Part shown: positions 44,439 to 52,758 of the stretch, piece after piece | How the letters are laid out: every line of letters begins with the position of its first letter | Numbering within the stretch: position 1 is the first letter of the stretch | Source of the DNA: Acidisoma cellulosilyticum | GTDB lineage: Bacteria; Pseudomonadota; Alphaproteobacteria; Acetobacterales; Acetobacteraceae | Assembly (NCBI RefSeq): GCF_020621385.1 | Contig: NZ_JAESVA010000001.1 | Location: 558,001-622,000 of the forward strand | Reading direction: 5' to 3' | Length of the DNA stretch: 64,000 bases | The notes under the pieces: model-generated | What the model saw: only the letters and a program-made list of their open reading frames with translations | What the model was told of the DNA's origin: nothing | The model's database searches: none | Translations under genes and position numbers: made by a program

Positions 44439-44687
44439 TCAGCCCTGGCTGTGAACCGACGTCGTCTCACGCTTGGCGGCCGTCGCGTCGGCCCCCGGCG
44501 CGGACAGAGTGCTCTGCTTCTTGCCGTCGGCGGCCATCGACGCATCATCATCTTCGGCCATGTTTTTCTTGAAGGACTTAATGCCCTTCGCGAAATCGCC
44601 CATCAGGTGGCTGACCTTGCCACTGCCAAAAAGCAGCAACAGGACCACGATAACGATTAGCCAATGCCAAATGCTCAGCGAGCCCAT
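44439..44687 (-). CDS. tatA: Twin-arginine translocase subunit TatA
   Basis: An 82-residue protein with one N-terminal transmembrane helix ([20 protein letters not shown]), the amphipathic helix ([20 protein letters not shown]) and an acidic, Ala-rich tail, which is the TatA architecture. The start at 44687 is preferred to an in-frame ATG 30 codons upstream. No tatB or tatC is adjacent; the gene instead heads a run of methionine-salvage genes. Confidence 0.9.
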   Translation of the reverse strand: MGSLSIWHWLIVIVVLLLLFGSGKVSHLMGDFAKGIKSFKKNMAEDDDASMAADGKKQSTLSAPGADATAAKRETTSVHSQG

Positions 44688-44845
44688 TTTGCCTCCCTCG
44701 GGGATAAGCCCCCAAGCTGCATGTCTGATGTCACGGGGGCGGCAGCACGGCAAGCCGCAACCCCAGAGGATCATCATAGTCCCAATGCGTTGGTTTCACC
44801 AGTTGGCAGAGACGACGGGAGCTGACCCGGTCTGGCGATTTCGAC

Positions 44846-44854
44846 TTGTCCACA
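44846..44854 (+). promoter_or_regulatory. DnaA-box-like 9-mer upstream of gcrA
   Basis: TTGTCCACA differs from the DnaA box TTATCCACA at one position and lies 29 bp before the -35 element of the gcrA promoter. In Caulobacter DnaA activates gcrA, so the position is meaningful, though a single 9-mer could occur by chance. Confidence 0.45.
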
Positions 44855-44883
44855 GCTTTCTCGGCGCGACCCCCACTCAATCA

Positions 44884-44912
44884 TTGGCGTCTGCCGTTAA
44901 GCTCTATACATT
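44884..44912 (+). promoter_or_regulatory. Candidate gcrA promoter
   Basis: TTGGCG (44884-44889) and TACATT (44907-44912) are separated by 17 bp, with a predicted transcript start about 25 bp before the gcrA ATG at 44945. TATACA at 44905 offers an alternative -10. Confidence 0.5.
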
Positions 44913-44944
44913 ATCTAGTAGTAATTTGGGCGAGGGACCACGAG

Positions 44945-45436
44945 ATGGAGTGGAACGAGACGATCATTGCTGAGCTCAGGACGCTTTGGGCTGAGGGGCT
45001 CTCAACCGCCGAGATCGGGCGGCGCCTCGGAATTTCCAAGAATGCTGTCGTCGGCAAGGCCCATCGTCTGGATCTTTCGCCGCGTCCTTCGCCTATTCGT
45101 CGTAACGAGCGTCCGCAGGGCGTGCAGGTGCCGGCCCCGCGGGTGACAGGCCCGACCCTGGCGCCTTTGCCGTCCGGTCCGCAGGTCGTCGCCACCGGCG
45201 CGCCCCGCATCGCCGTCGCACCGGCATCTGTCAAAGTGTCGCCCCCGCGTCGTCTGGCCGCTGTCGCTCCGGCGCCGGTCGCCCGTATCTCGGCTTGTTG
45301 CTGGCCAGTGGGCGAACCCGGCAAGCCGGGCTTCCATTTCTGTGATGGCGCCGCGGTCGCCGGCAAGCCTTACTGTGCCGAACACGCGCAGCTGGCTTAC
45401 GTGAAGATCCGCGACCGTCGCGAAGACGCAGCCTGA
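44945..45436 (+). CDS. gcrA: Cell-cycle regulator GcrA
   Basis: A 163-residue GcrA. The N-terminal DNA-binding domain (EWNETIIAELRTLWAEGLSTAEIGRRLGISKNAVVGKAHRL, seen as TLWAEGLSTAEIGRRLG and SKNAVVGKAHRL) is highly characteristic. A Pro/Ala-rich linker leads to the C-terminal sigma-70-binding region with the Cys-rich patch RISACCWPVGEPGKPGFHFC and GKPYCAEHA. GcrA binds RNA polymerase at methylated GANTC promoters in Caulobacter. The ATG at 44945 is preceded by GAGGGA. Confidence 0.96.
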   Translation: MEWNETIIAELRTLWAEGLSTAEIGRRLGISKNAVVGKAHRLDLSPRPSPIRRNERPQGVQVPAPRVTGPTLAPLPSGPQVVATGAPRIAVAPASVKVSPPRRLAAVAPAPVARISACCWPVGEPGKPGFHFCDGAAVAGKPYCAEHAQLAYVKIRDRREDAA

Positions 45437-45451
45437 TCAGCAGTCCGGCAA

Positions 45452-45487
45452 GGCGATCATCGGTCGCCGGCCCGGCCTTTTTATTTT
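45452..45487 (+). terminator. Rho-independent terminator of gcrA
   Basis: GGCGA (45452-45456) pairs with TCGCC (45464-45468), extended by CCGG/CCGG pairing, then GGCC followed by TTTTTATTTTT. It is placed 15 bp after the gcrA stop. Confidence 0.75.
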
Positions 45488-45604
45488 TGCTTGCCCACTA
45501 GGGTAACGAAGTCGATAGACGTAGCATCTCCGTCGCCTTATCTCGGGACTGTCATAATCCGTCCGTAAGATGGAGAGACGTCCCAATGGTGGTGGCAAGG
45601 ATAA

Positions 45605-47125
45605 ATGGCCGACAGCCTTGACTTCCTTTGGGCCGATGAAGGGACCAGCCAAGCGCCGGTCAAGCTGCGCTGTCCCAATTGCGGCAATCTAGGCGAAAAA
45701 TCCCCCATCTGCTTCGCTCGTCCGGGCAATAGCCCGGCCTGGTCACTGCTGCTTTGCCCGGACTGCACCGCCGGATTCTACGAGAACCAGACGGTCAGCG
45801 ACTATGCCGATGAGGGAATGTCGGCTGAGTCCACCACCTATTTTCTGCAACAGGGCGCGGCTGTCAGTATTTTCGCTGATATTCTCGCTCATATCCAAAA
45901 GCCCCCCGGCGCCGTCTATGTCGAAATCGGCTGCGGCTTCGGGTTCGGCCTGGATGTCGCCCAGCATGCCATGGGCTGGCAGGCGCGCGGCATGGACCCG
46001 GCCGAGTTGTCGGCCATCGGACGCCACCTGCTCGGCGTCGATATAACGCCCGCCTATTTCGACCCGACGACGGTGCCTTCCGGCAGTTGCGACGTCGTCA
46101 TGGCGACGGAAGTGCTGGAACATCTGCCGGACCCCGCTGGCTTCCTGCGGGAAATTCGCCGCGGCCTGAAACCCGACGGAATCGCCGTGCTGACGACGCC
46201 AGACATCGCCGCGGTCAGACCGGCGATCGCAAAGCCCGTGCTGAGCGCGACCTTGACCGTAGGTTTACATCTGATCCTGCAAAGTGCCGCCAGCCTTGAA
46301 TTTCTGTTGCGGCAGGCCGGTTTCACGGATGTGCGGGTCGAAAGCGACGGCTGGAAGCTCACAGCCTTCGCCGCAACCGTCCCGCTGGCCTTGCGGGACG
46401 ACAGGCGCGCCCGGCAGGCCATCGCCATCCGCTATCTGATCGAGCGATCGGAATCTCGCGCGCAAGCGGACGATCTTTACTTCGGTTTCGCAGGACGGGC
46501 TTTTTTCGAAGCGGTCTCAGCGCAGGATCAGGCATCAGCCGCGCGGATTTGGAATAATCTTGGGCCGAGGCTGCACAATCGTTACAATATCGATCTTGAT
46601 ACGATAACGGCCAAGATCGAAGGCAAGCAGGCAGCCGATCATGGGGATATCTCGGCCCTCATGCCCCTTAATCTGGCGGCCATCATGCTCGCCCGCGCTT
46701 ACCAGAGACTGCAATCGGGGGAAGCAAGGGCCGGGCTTTTGCCACGATTCGCCGCCATTAACGCTGTCTGCGCGCCGCTCTGGGCCTGGCTGAGCCAACT
46801 GCGGATCGGCGATATGCAGACGAGGCAGATCCTTTGGGTCGCCCAGGCGGAGGTTGTCCTCTGTATCGCAGCGCAAGGACGGGGAGCGGTTTTGACGATG
46901 ATAGGGAGACTGCCCGAATCCCCGACCGGCGCCGGTCGGGACGCCATCGTCCGGCGGGCGGTCGAATTTCTCATCCACGGCGAAAGGCCAAATCTGGCAA
47001 CCCGACTTGCACGTCAGGAATCCCTTCCCCACATGCGACAAACAGGGGACATATCGACATCCGCCCTGGCAAAGTCATTCGCACGGGAAATGTTCTATCG
47101 CGCGAGGCAAAAGCTTCGTGGCTGA
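45605..47125 (+). CDS. Class I SAM-dependent methyltransferase, zinc-ribbon type
   Basis: A 506-residue protein. A four-cysteine zinc ribbon opens it (CPNCG at about 24-28 and CPDC at about 52-55), followed by a SAM-binding Rossmann domain with VYVEIGCGFGFGLDVAQ and DVVMATEVLEHLPDPAGFL, and a long helical C-terminal half with no recognised motif (from about residue 260). Such proteins are frequent in cell-surface polysaccharide clusters. The following RgpF-like gene overlaps by 8 bp. The substrate is unknown. AAGGA lies 3 bases upstream of the ATG. Confidence 0.82.
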   Translation: MADSLDFLWADEGTSQAPVKLRCPNCGNLGEKSPICFARPGNSPAWSLLLCPDCTAGFYENQTVSDYADEGMSAESTTYFLQQGAAVSIFADILAHIQKPPGAVYVEIGCGFGFGLDVAQHAMGWQARGMDPAELSAIGRHLLGVDITPAYFDPTTVPSGSCDVVMATEVLEHLPDPAGFLREIRRGLKPDGIAVLTTPDIAAVRPAIAKPVLSATLTVGLHLILQSAASLEFLLRQAGFTDVRVESDGWKLTAFAATVPLALRDDRRARQAIAIRYLIERSESRAQADDLYFGFAGRAFFEAVSAQDQASAARIWNNLGPRLHNRYNIDLDTITAKIEGKQAADHGDISALMPLNLAAIMLARAYQRLQSGEARAGLLPRFAAINAVCAPLWAWLSQLRIGDMQTRQILWVAQAEVVLCIAAQGRGAVLTMIGRLPESPTGAGRDAIVRRAVEFLIHGERPNLATRLARQESLPHMRQTGDISTSALAKSFAREMFYRARQKLRG

Positions 47126-48398
47126 GGAGACGAAGATCAGCGATCCATCGCCCCGCTACGCTCTCGGCGAACCGATAACCTGGCGCGTGCTTGTACGGAG
47201 ATTTCGCCGGTCGGATAACCGCTTGGTGGCGGCACGCAATTTGGCCCAGCATGCGATGCGCGCTCTCATTCGGCGGATTTTAGCCGCTGACGCATTGGTC
47301 GGCCGGGCTTTGGGCGTCTCATCCCCTCTGCGCGGCTTCACACGGGAAGCCTCCGTTCAGATCAGGATTGCGGCTGCCTGGCCTTTGGGTTTCCTGCATT
47401 CCACCCACCAGGTGGTCGAACGATACGACGCGCCGACCCGTCCAATCAGACAGGATGTCGCGCTTTTCGTTCATTTCGATGCCGAAGGCCGCGTTTTGCC
47501 GGCAACACGCGACTTTCTACTTGGCTTGGCGCGCACCGACCTCTCGATCGTTTTCGTGACGAATTCCGGCTTTATCCTGGACGAGGACAAGGCCTTCCTG
47601 CGGGACTATTGCAGCGCCATTCTGATCCGCCGCAATATCGGCTATGATTTTGGTGCCTGGCGCGATGCCTTGGATACGCTCGGTCTGCCGCGGGCGGAGA
47701 CGCGGGCGATCTATCTCGTCAATGACAGCGTCTATGGACCTTTCACCGATCTTGCGCCGCTGCTCGCCCCGATCGATTTCGCGAAAGCCGATATCTGGGG
47801 TGTCACCGAAAGCTGGCAGCATCGCTACCATCTCCAATCCTTCTTTCTCGCCTGTGGCGGCAAAGCCATCCGTAGTCGGGCTTGGCGGCAGTTCTGGGGC
47901 TCGGTCCGGCCGATTCCCTGTAAGGACTGGGTCATCCGCCATTGCGAAATCGGTTTCACCCGTGCGCTGGCGCAAGGCGGCATCACCACCGCCGCCCTTT
48001 TCCCGAACGAGACGCTGCTCGACCACACGGAACTTGAGCGGCTGGAGCAGGTCGTCGCGGCCGACGACCTGGCCGAGGGCCAGGACGCGAGGCTACGCGC
48101 CGAGGCCGTACATGCCGGGCGCATTTTGCACTACGCCCAGCGGGAGAGGGTGCCGCTGAACCCCTCCATCGATCTCTGGCGCCAGCTTCTGCAAGCTGGC
48201 TACCCCTTCCTGAAGCGCGAGCTATTGCTCCGAAACCCAACCAAGGTGGCGGATGTCTTCGAATGGGAAGAGGTCGTCAGCCGGTCGCTTCATGCCAACC
48301 CGCAGCCTTTGGCGGATGCAATCCGTCAGTCGCTCGGCGAGCGCCTGGGCGAAGTCTGGAATGACCCGGACAGAGAGCAGCCAAAAACCGCCGCTTGA
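47118..48398 (+). CDS. RgpF-like rhamnan/glycan synthesis protein
   Basis: A 426-residue protein matching the rhamnan synthesis F family. The core has QDVALFVHFDAEGRVLP, IVFVTNSGFI, LIRRNIGYDFGAWRDAL, YLVNDSVYGPF, DIWGVTES and YHLQSFFLACGG. RgpF-type enzymes build or modify rhamnose-containing polysaccharides. The start is GTG at 47118, overlapping the methyltransferase gene by 8 bp, so the two probably act together on a surface glycan. The C-terminal 90 residues are less conserved. Confidence 0.82.
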   Translation: MAEETKISDPSPRYALGEPITWRVLVRRFRRSDNRLVAARNLAQHAMRALIRRILAADALVGRALGVSSPLRGFTREASVQIRIAAAWPLGFLHSTHQVVERYDAPTRPIRQDVALFVHFDAEGRVLPATRDFLLGLARTDLSIVFVTNSGFILDEDKAFLRDYCSAILIRRNIGYDFGAWRDALDTLGLPRAETRAIYLVNDSVYGPFTDLAPLLAPIDFAKADIWGVTESWQHRYHLQSFFLACGGKAIRSRAWRQFWGSVRPIPCKDWVIRHCEIGFTRALAQGGITTAALFPNETLLDHTELERLEQVVAADDLAEGQDARLRAEAVHAGRILHYAQRERVPLNPSIDLWRQLLQAGYPFLKRELLLRNPTKVADVFEWEEVVSRSLHANPQPLADAIRQSLGERLGEVWNDPDREQPKTAA

Positions 48399-48414
48399 CC
48401 GCGCCTGACGAACA

Positions 48415-48873
48415 TCAGGACGATTGCCACCGTGCGGCGGCGCTGTCGTCGGCGGCCTGAGCGTCCACCCAGCGCTCCATGCCGCCGGCCAGATGCTCCT
48501 TCTTCCAGAAAGGGGCAGCGACCTTCAACCAGTCGATCAGAAAGCTGGTCGCTTCCAAAGCCGCCTTGCGGTGACCAGCCGCCGTCAGCACCAGCACGAT
48601 CTGCCCCGCAATCGGAATGCAGCCGGTGCGGTGAATGATGCGGCAGGCTGACAAGGCAAACCTCATCTCGGCCTCGGCTGCCATCCTCGCAATCGCGCGT
48701 TCCGTCATGCCGGGATAATGTTCCAGCGTCATCGCCGTGATGGGCGCGCCCGCCGCGCCACGTACAATGCCGATGAATGAGGCGACGGCGCCGATATCGC
48801 CGGCTTCGCCCCGCAACGCCGCCATCTCCTGGCCGAGATCGAAATCCTCCGGCCCGACACGGATGAAGGCCAT
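48415..48873 (-). CDS. moaE: Molybdopterin synthase catalytic subunit MoaE
   Basis: A 152-residue MoaE. It starts MAFIRVGPEDFDLGQEMAAL and contains GAVASFIGIVRG, TLEHYPGMTERAI, RIIHRTGCIPIAGQIVLV and the active-site lysine motif PFWKKEHLAGG. With MoaD it inserts the dithiolene sulfurs into molybdopterin, the cofactor of xdhB in this window. The ATG at 48873 lies 2 bp after moaD. Confidence 0.95.
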   Translation of the reverse strand: MAFIRVGPEDFDLGQEMAALRGEAGDIGAVASFIGIVRGAAGAPITAMTLEHYPGMTERAIARMAAEAEMRFALSACRIIHRTGCIPIAGQIVLVLTAAGHRKAALEATSFLIDWLKVAAPFWKKEHLAGGMERWVDAQAADDSAAARWQSS

Positions 48874-48875
48874 GA

Positions 48876-49136
48876 TCAGCCCCCGGTAATGGGAGGAAAG
48901 AACGCGATTTCGTCCCCCGCGCGGATCGGCGAGCTGTCGGACGCAAAGTCCTGGTTTACGGCGCTGCGAATGCGCGCGGTCTCCGTCAACACCTGCCGAT
49001 AGGGTTCGCCCCGCGCGCTGAGCCAACCCAGCAGGGCGCCGACCGTATCGACCCCGGCCGGTAGCGTCACCTCTTCTTCGGCGCAGCCCAGTCTTTCACG
49101 CAGCCAGGCGAAATAGAGCAGCCGCACAACCATCAC
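48876..49136 (-). CDS. moaD: Molybdopterin synthase sulfur carrier MoaD
   Basis: An 86-residue ubiquitin-fold protein ending in the required Gly-Gly (IAFFPPITGG), which becomes the thiocarboxylate sulfur donor. The N terminus VVRLLYFAWLRERLG is typical. The second Met may be the true start. It is in an operon with moaE and follows a lipoprotein gene. Confidence 0.93.
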   Translation of the reverse strand: MMVVRLLYFAWLRERLGCAEEEVTLPAGVDTVGALLGWLSARGEPYRQVLTETARIRSAVNQDFASDSSPIRAGDEIAFFPPITGG

Positions 49137-49178
49137 AAAACCTTCTCCGCGAACGGATGTGCGGCGAGTGCCCTGCCC

Positions 49179-49823
49179 TTATTTCGGGCTGGGAACGCTG
49201 CTGATGGTCCCGTTCGGCATAACGAGCGTGCTGGTACCATTGCCGTTCGGAATGAGGATCGCACCAGACTGGCCGTTGATGGGCGCCAGGGTCTGATAAT
49301 TGGCAGTACCCCCGATAATCGTTGTCGCCCCCTGCGGGGTCGTGATCTGCGTGCCGAGCTTCGGCATCGTCAGGGATGGCGGCGCGGCAGTCGCGCTCAT
49401 GCCCGACAAGGGCGCTGTCGTGCTCAGCGGATTGCCGACCGTCGGCGGACGCACCGCACCGCCCGATACCGGCGCCTGCGACGTGCCACCCTGCATGCCG
49501 GGCAGCGTGCTGAGATTCGGGATCTGGCCGGGGCTAGCAGGCACCGGTCCAAGCTGCGGTGATGCGCTGCCGCTCAAATCCATCTGCTTCTGAATATCGG
49601 CGAGCGTCGGCATCGTGGGGATGGCCGTCGGCCAGACCTGACCGGTCTGCGGCACCAGCGGCGTCACCGCGCCGGCATTGCCGTCAGCCCGCTGCATCGA
49701 CAGGCTGTCATTGCCCGTCGGCTTGTTGGGGTTGCTCGCCAGGGTATGCGTCTGGCCAATGAAATGGTCGAAGCCGGTGCAGCCAGAGAGGAGAAGGAGC
49801 CCGGTCAGAGCAATCCGCCGCAT
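49179..49823 (-). CDS. Lipoprotein of unknown function, low-complexity mature part
   Basis: A 214-residue protein with a clear lipoprotein signal: MRRIALTGLLLLSGC with the lipobox LLSGC and the acylated Cys15. The remainder is rich in Gly, Pro, Ser, Thr and Gln without a fold I recognise (PTMPTLADIQKQMDLSG, GQIPNLSTLPGMQGG) and ends IPNGNGTSTLVMPNGTISS, where the near repeats IPNGNGTS and MPNGTIS are seen. It sits between pgsA and moaD. Confidence 0.72.
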   Translation of the reverse strand: MRRIALTGLLLLSGCTGFDHFIGQTHTLASNPNKPTGNDSLSMQRADGNAGAVTPLVPQTGQVWPTAIPTMPTLADIQKQMDLSGSASPQLGPVPASPGQIPNLSTLPGMQGGTSQAPVSGGAVRPPTVGNPLSTTAPLSGMSATAAPPSLTMPKLGTQITTPQGATTIIGGTANYQTLAPINGQSGAILIPNGNGTSTLVMPNGTISSVPSPK

Positions 49824-49893
49824 GAAGGTCGCATCCTTGATCTTGCCCGAGATGGGCCGGTCGCGAGTCGGGCTGTCCCGTCACGCTTCGCCG

Positions 49894-49927
49894 CCTTGAT
49901 GGCATGGCTGAGGGGGAGCCATCAAGG
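49894..49927. repeat. Perfect 10-bp inverted repeat between pgsA and the lipoprotein gene
   Basis: CCTTGATGGC (49894-49903) and GCCATCAAGG (49918-49927) enclose a 14-base loop. There is no T-run. It lies 71 bp upstream of the lipoprotein start, between genes on the same strand, and may attenuate or process the transcript. Confidence 0.55.
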
Positions 49928-49956
49928 AAGCTGGGGAGGATAATCTTCCGCCCGCG

Positions 49957-50559
49957 TCAGCTACGCGCCTTCAAATCGTTCCGGGACGTGCCAAGCTCGG
50001 CATGGCGGATCCCCGCGGTGAGATAATCCCAACCCGTAATGATGGTTAGGGTGGCCGCAATCCAGAGCAAGACCGTGCCGATCAACCAGACAGGCAGCCA
50101 GCCGATATGCAGCAGCAGGGCCGTCCCGTTGCCGGCGATCAGGAAGCCGAGCGCACCGATCTGAAAGGTCGTCTTCCACTTGGCGAGACGGGTCACCGGC
50201 AGACCGACGCGAATTTCGGCAAGAAATTCGCGCAAGCCGCTGACCAGGATTTCACGGCACATGATGATGATGGCGGGGTACAGCCCCCAAGGGCCCAGCC
50301 GTCCGTCACCTGCCAGCATCAGCAGCACGGCGCCGACCAGAAGCTTGTCGGCGATCGGATCGAGCATGCGGCCGAGATCGGAGAATTGCTGGCGGCTGCG
50401 CGCAAGCTTGCCGTCCAGATAATCGGTGATGCCGGCGAAAGCGAAGACGAGGCAGGCGGCCAGATCCGCAGCCGGCAATCGCAGGGATGCCAGCACGATC
50501 AGCACCGGAATCGCGGCTATGCGCGAAAGGGTCAGCACATTGGGAAGGTCTGTGAGCAT
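49957..50559 (-). CDS. pgsA: CDP-diacylglycerol-glycerol-3-phosphate 3-phosphatidyltransferase
   Basis: A 200-residue membrane enzyme making phosphatidylglycerol phosphate. The CDP-alcohol phosphotransferase motif DGxxAR...GxxxDxxxD is visible: TDYLDGKLARS followed by GRMLDPIADK. The N terminus LTDLPNVLTLSRIAAIP is typical of PgsA. It follows uvrC by 29 bp, a common alphaproteobacterial order. Confidence 0.94.
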   Translation of the reverse strand: MLTDLPNVLTLSRIAAIPVLIVLASLRLPAADLAACLVFAFAGITDYLDGKLARSRQQFSDLGRMLDPIADKLLVGAVLLMLAGDGRLGPWGLYPAIIIMCREILVSGLREFLAEIRVGLPVTRLAKWKTTFQIGALGFLIAGNGTALLLHIGWLPVWLIGTVLLWIAATLTIITGWDYLTAGIRHAELGTSRNDLKARS

Positions 50560-50588
50560 GCGGACCTCAAATCAAGCAAACTGAGCCG

Positions 50589-52541
50589 TCAGGAAACGCC
50601 TTCCATCCGGACGCCGGGATGAAAATGCGCATAGACGCGCTTCGCTGTCTCCCGATTAATTCCGGGAACAGCTGCGAGATCATGCAGACCCGCCTGTTTC
50701 ACGCCGCGGGCAGAGCCGAAATGATGCAGCAGCGCGCGCTTGCGGGCGGCGCCGATGCCGGCGATCTCATCCAATTCACTCCGTGAAATCTCCCGCGACC
50801 GGCCGGAGCGATGGGTGGTAATCGCGAAGCGATGCGCCTCGTCCCGCAAGCGCTGCAGGAAATACAGCACGGGGTCGCGCGGCGGCAACTGGAAGGGCGC
50901 TTGCCCCTCCCGGTGAAACCATTCCCGCCCGGCATTGCGGTCCGGTCCCTTGGCAATGGCGACGAGGGGGATATCGCCCACGCCCATTTCCTCCATCACC
51001 GTGCGTGCGGCCGAAAGCTGGCCGGCGCCGCCGTCGATGATGACCAGATTGGGCCAGTGCGGATCGTCGCGATCCGCATGTTCCTTCAAGGCACGGCCAA
51101 AGCGGCGTTGCAGCACTTCCCGCATCATCCCGAAATCGTCGCCGGGTGCGACCGGACCCTTGATCGCGAATTTGCGGTAGGCTTGTTTCGTCAGGCCTTC
51201 GGGCCCCGCCACGACCATGACGCCATAGGCGTTGGTGCCCATGATATGGCTGTTGTCGTAGGTCTCGATCCGCTCGATCGGCGTCGGCAGGCCGAAAAGC
51301 TCGGCCGTCGCATCCAATAGCTTCCCCTGCCCCGCCGTCTCCGCCAGCTTGCGTTCCAGGCTTTCGCGGGCGTTCAACTCGGCATGGGCGACAACCGCCC
51401 GCTTCTCCCCGCGCTGTGGCACGGTGATGGTGACCGCACGACCGGCCTTGAGCGACAAGGCCTCGGCGATCAGCGCCTCCTCCTCCGGCGGATGGTTGAG
51501 CAGAAGAAGCGGCGGCGGCGGCTTGTCCTCATAGAATTGCGCGACGAAGGCTGCCAGCACCTCCCCCAACTCCTCGCCCTTGGTATGTGACGGGTAGAAG
51601 GCGCGGTTACCGTTGTTGTGTCCGCCACGCACGAAAAAGACCTGCACGCAGGTTTGCCCTGCGATCTGCCAGGCGGCGACGACATCGGCATCGTTAAGGC
51701 TGGCGGGGTTCATGATCCCCGTGCCTTGGACATGCGACAGGCCGCGAATACGATCCCGCAACGTCGCCGCACGCTCGAACTCCATGGCGACGGATGCCTG
51801 CTCCATCTCGCTCGCCAGTTGCTGCTGGATGGTCGCGGCCTTGCCGCTCAGGAAGGCCTTGGCCTGCGCGACCAGGCCCGCGTAATCCTCTTTCGAGATA
51901 TGGTCGACGCAGGGCGCGGAACAGCGCTTGATCTGGAACAGCAGGCAGGGCCGGGCGCGGTTCGCGAAAACGCTGTCGGTGCAGGAGCGCAGCAGGAACA
52001 GCCGCTCCAGCGCGGTCAGGCTTTGATTGACCGACCAGGCGGAGGCGAAGGGTCCCCAATAGGTCCCCTTCCGCGTCTGGGCACCACGATGTTTCACGAC
52101 CTGGGGAAAGTCGTGATCCTCGGTCAGCATGATCCAGGGGTAGCTCTTGTCATCGCGCAGCACGATGTTGAAGCGCGGCTTAAGACGCTTGATGAGATTG
52201 GCCTCAAGCAGCAGCGCCTCGGCCTCGGTATGGGTCGTCACGATCTCCATCGAGATCGTCTCGGCGACCATACGGCGCAGACGCTCCGGCAGCCGGGCGA
52301 TCTGGGTATAGGAATGGACACGCTTCCCCAGGCTGCGCGCCTTGCCGACATAGAGCGCATCGCCCTTGCCATCCAGCATCCGGTAGACACCGGGCACCAG
52401 CGGCATCGTCTCCAACGCGCGCTCGATGACGGCCACGCCATTGGCGATCGAGACCGGGCGCGCCGGCGCCGGCGCGGCTTCGTCGGCGGGTTCAGGCGCA
52501 GGCTCGGCGGCCGGATTTTGGGTATCGCTCATCATGGTCAT
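50589..52541 (-). CDS. uvrC: Excinuclease ABC subunit C
   Basis: A 650-residue nucleotide excision repair nuclease. The N-terminal GIY-YIG domain has [19 protein letters not shown], the middle has the Cys-rich and UvrB-binding regions ([14 protein letters not shown]), and the C-terminal RNase H-like and HhH parts include [22 protein letters not shown] and [17 protein letters not shown]. An N-terminal Glu/Pro/Ala-rich extension of about 40 residues precedes the core. The start may be the first or fourth Met codon. Confidence 0.96.
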   Translation of the reverse strand: MTMMSDTQNPAAEPAPEPADEAAPAPARPVSIANGVAVIERALETMPLVPGVYRMLDGKGDALYVGKARSLGKRVHSYTQIARLPERLRRMVAETISMEIVTTHTEAEALLLEANLIKRLKPRFNIVLRDDKSYPWIMLTEDHDFPQVVKHRGAQTRKGTYWGPFASAWSVNQSLTALERLFLLRSCTDSVFANRARPCLLFQIKRCSAPCVDHISKEDYAGLVAQAKAFLSGKAATIQQQLASEMEQASVAMEFERAATLRDRIRGLSHVQGTGIMNPASLNDADVVAAWQIAGQTCVQVFFVRGGHNNGNRAFYPSHTKGEELGEVLAAFVAQFYEDKPPPPLLLLNHPPEEEALIAEALSLKAGRAVTITVPQRGEKRAVVAHAELNARESLERKLAETAGQGKLLDATAELFGLPTPIERIETYDNSHIMGTNAYGVMVVAGPEGLTKQAYRKFAIKGPVAPGDDFGMMREVLQRRFGRALKEHADRDDPHWPNLVIIDGGAGQLSAARTVMEEMGVGDIPLVAIAKGPDRNAGREWFHREGQAPFQLPPRDPVLYFLQRLRDEAHRFAITTHRSGRSREISRSELDEIAGIGAARKRALLHHFGSARGVKQAGLHDLAAVPGINRETAKRVYAHFHPGVRMEGVS

Positions 52542-52553
52542 CTTAACGGAAAA

Positions 52554-52655
52554 TTATCCCCCAGCCGGTGCTGACCCCTGTGGATAATGCTGTGGAGGAA
52601 TCTGCGCAGAGCGGGCTTCTGCTTGGGGTCCAAGCCTTGAGGATCCTGTGGACGG
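52554..52655 (-). promoter_or_regulatory. Cluster of DnaA-box-like sequences upstream of uvrC
   Basis: In about 100 bp there are TTATCCCCC (52554), TGTGGATAA (52579, a perfect DnaA box on the minus strand), TGTGGAGGA (52591) and TGTGGACGG (52647). An AT-rich tract with TTAAAATTAAT follows at about 52690. Only one 9-mer is exact. DnaA control of uvrC is one reading; chance in a non-coding region is another. Confidence 0.4.
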
Positions 52656-52758
52656 TTCAGAGGGCTAAACCAACAAGTCATTGAAATGGTTAAAATTAAT
52701 ACTAAAGTTCAGGTTTTTGTGAGAACAAGACTGAAACCGGAGTGTAATCTTCGGCCCA

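Noticed and set aside
52542-52758. Chromosomal origin of replication
   Set aside because: Only one exact DnaA box, a short gap and no origin-associated neighbours. Kept as a regulatory cluster only.
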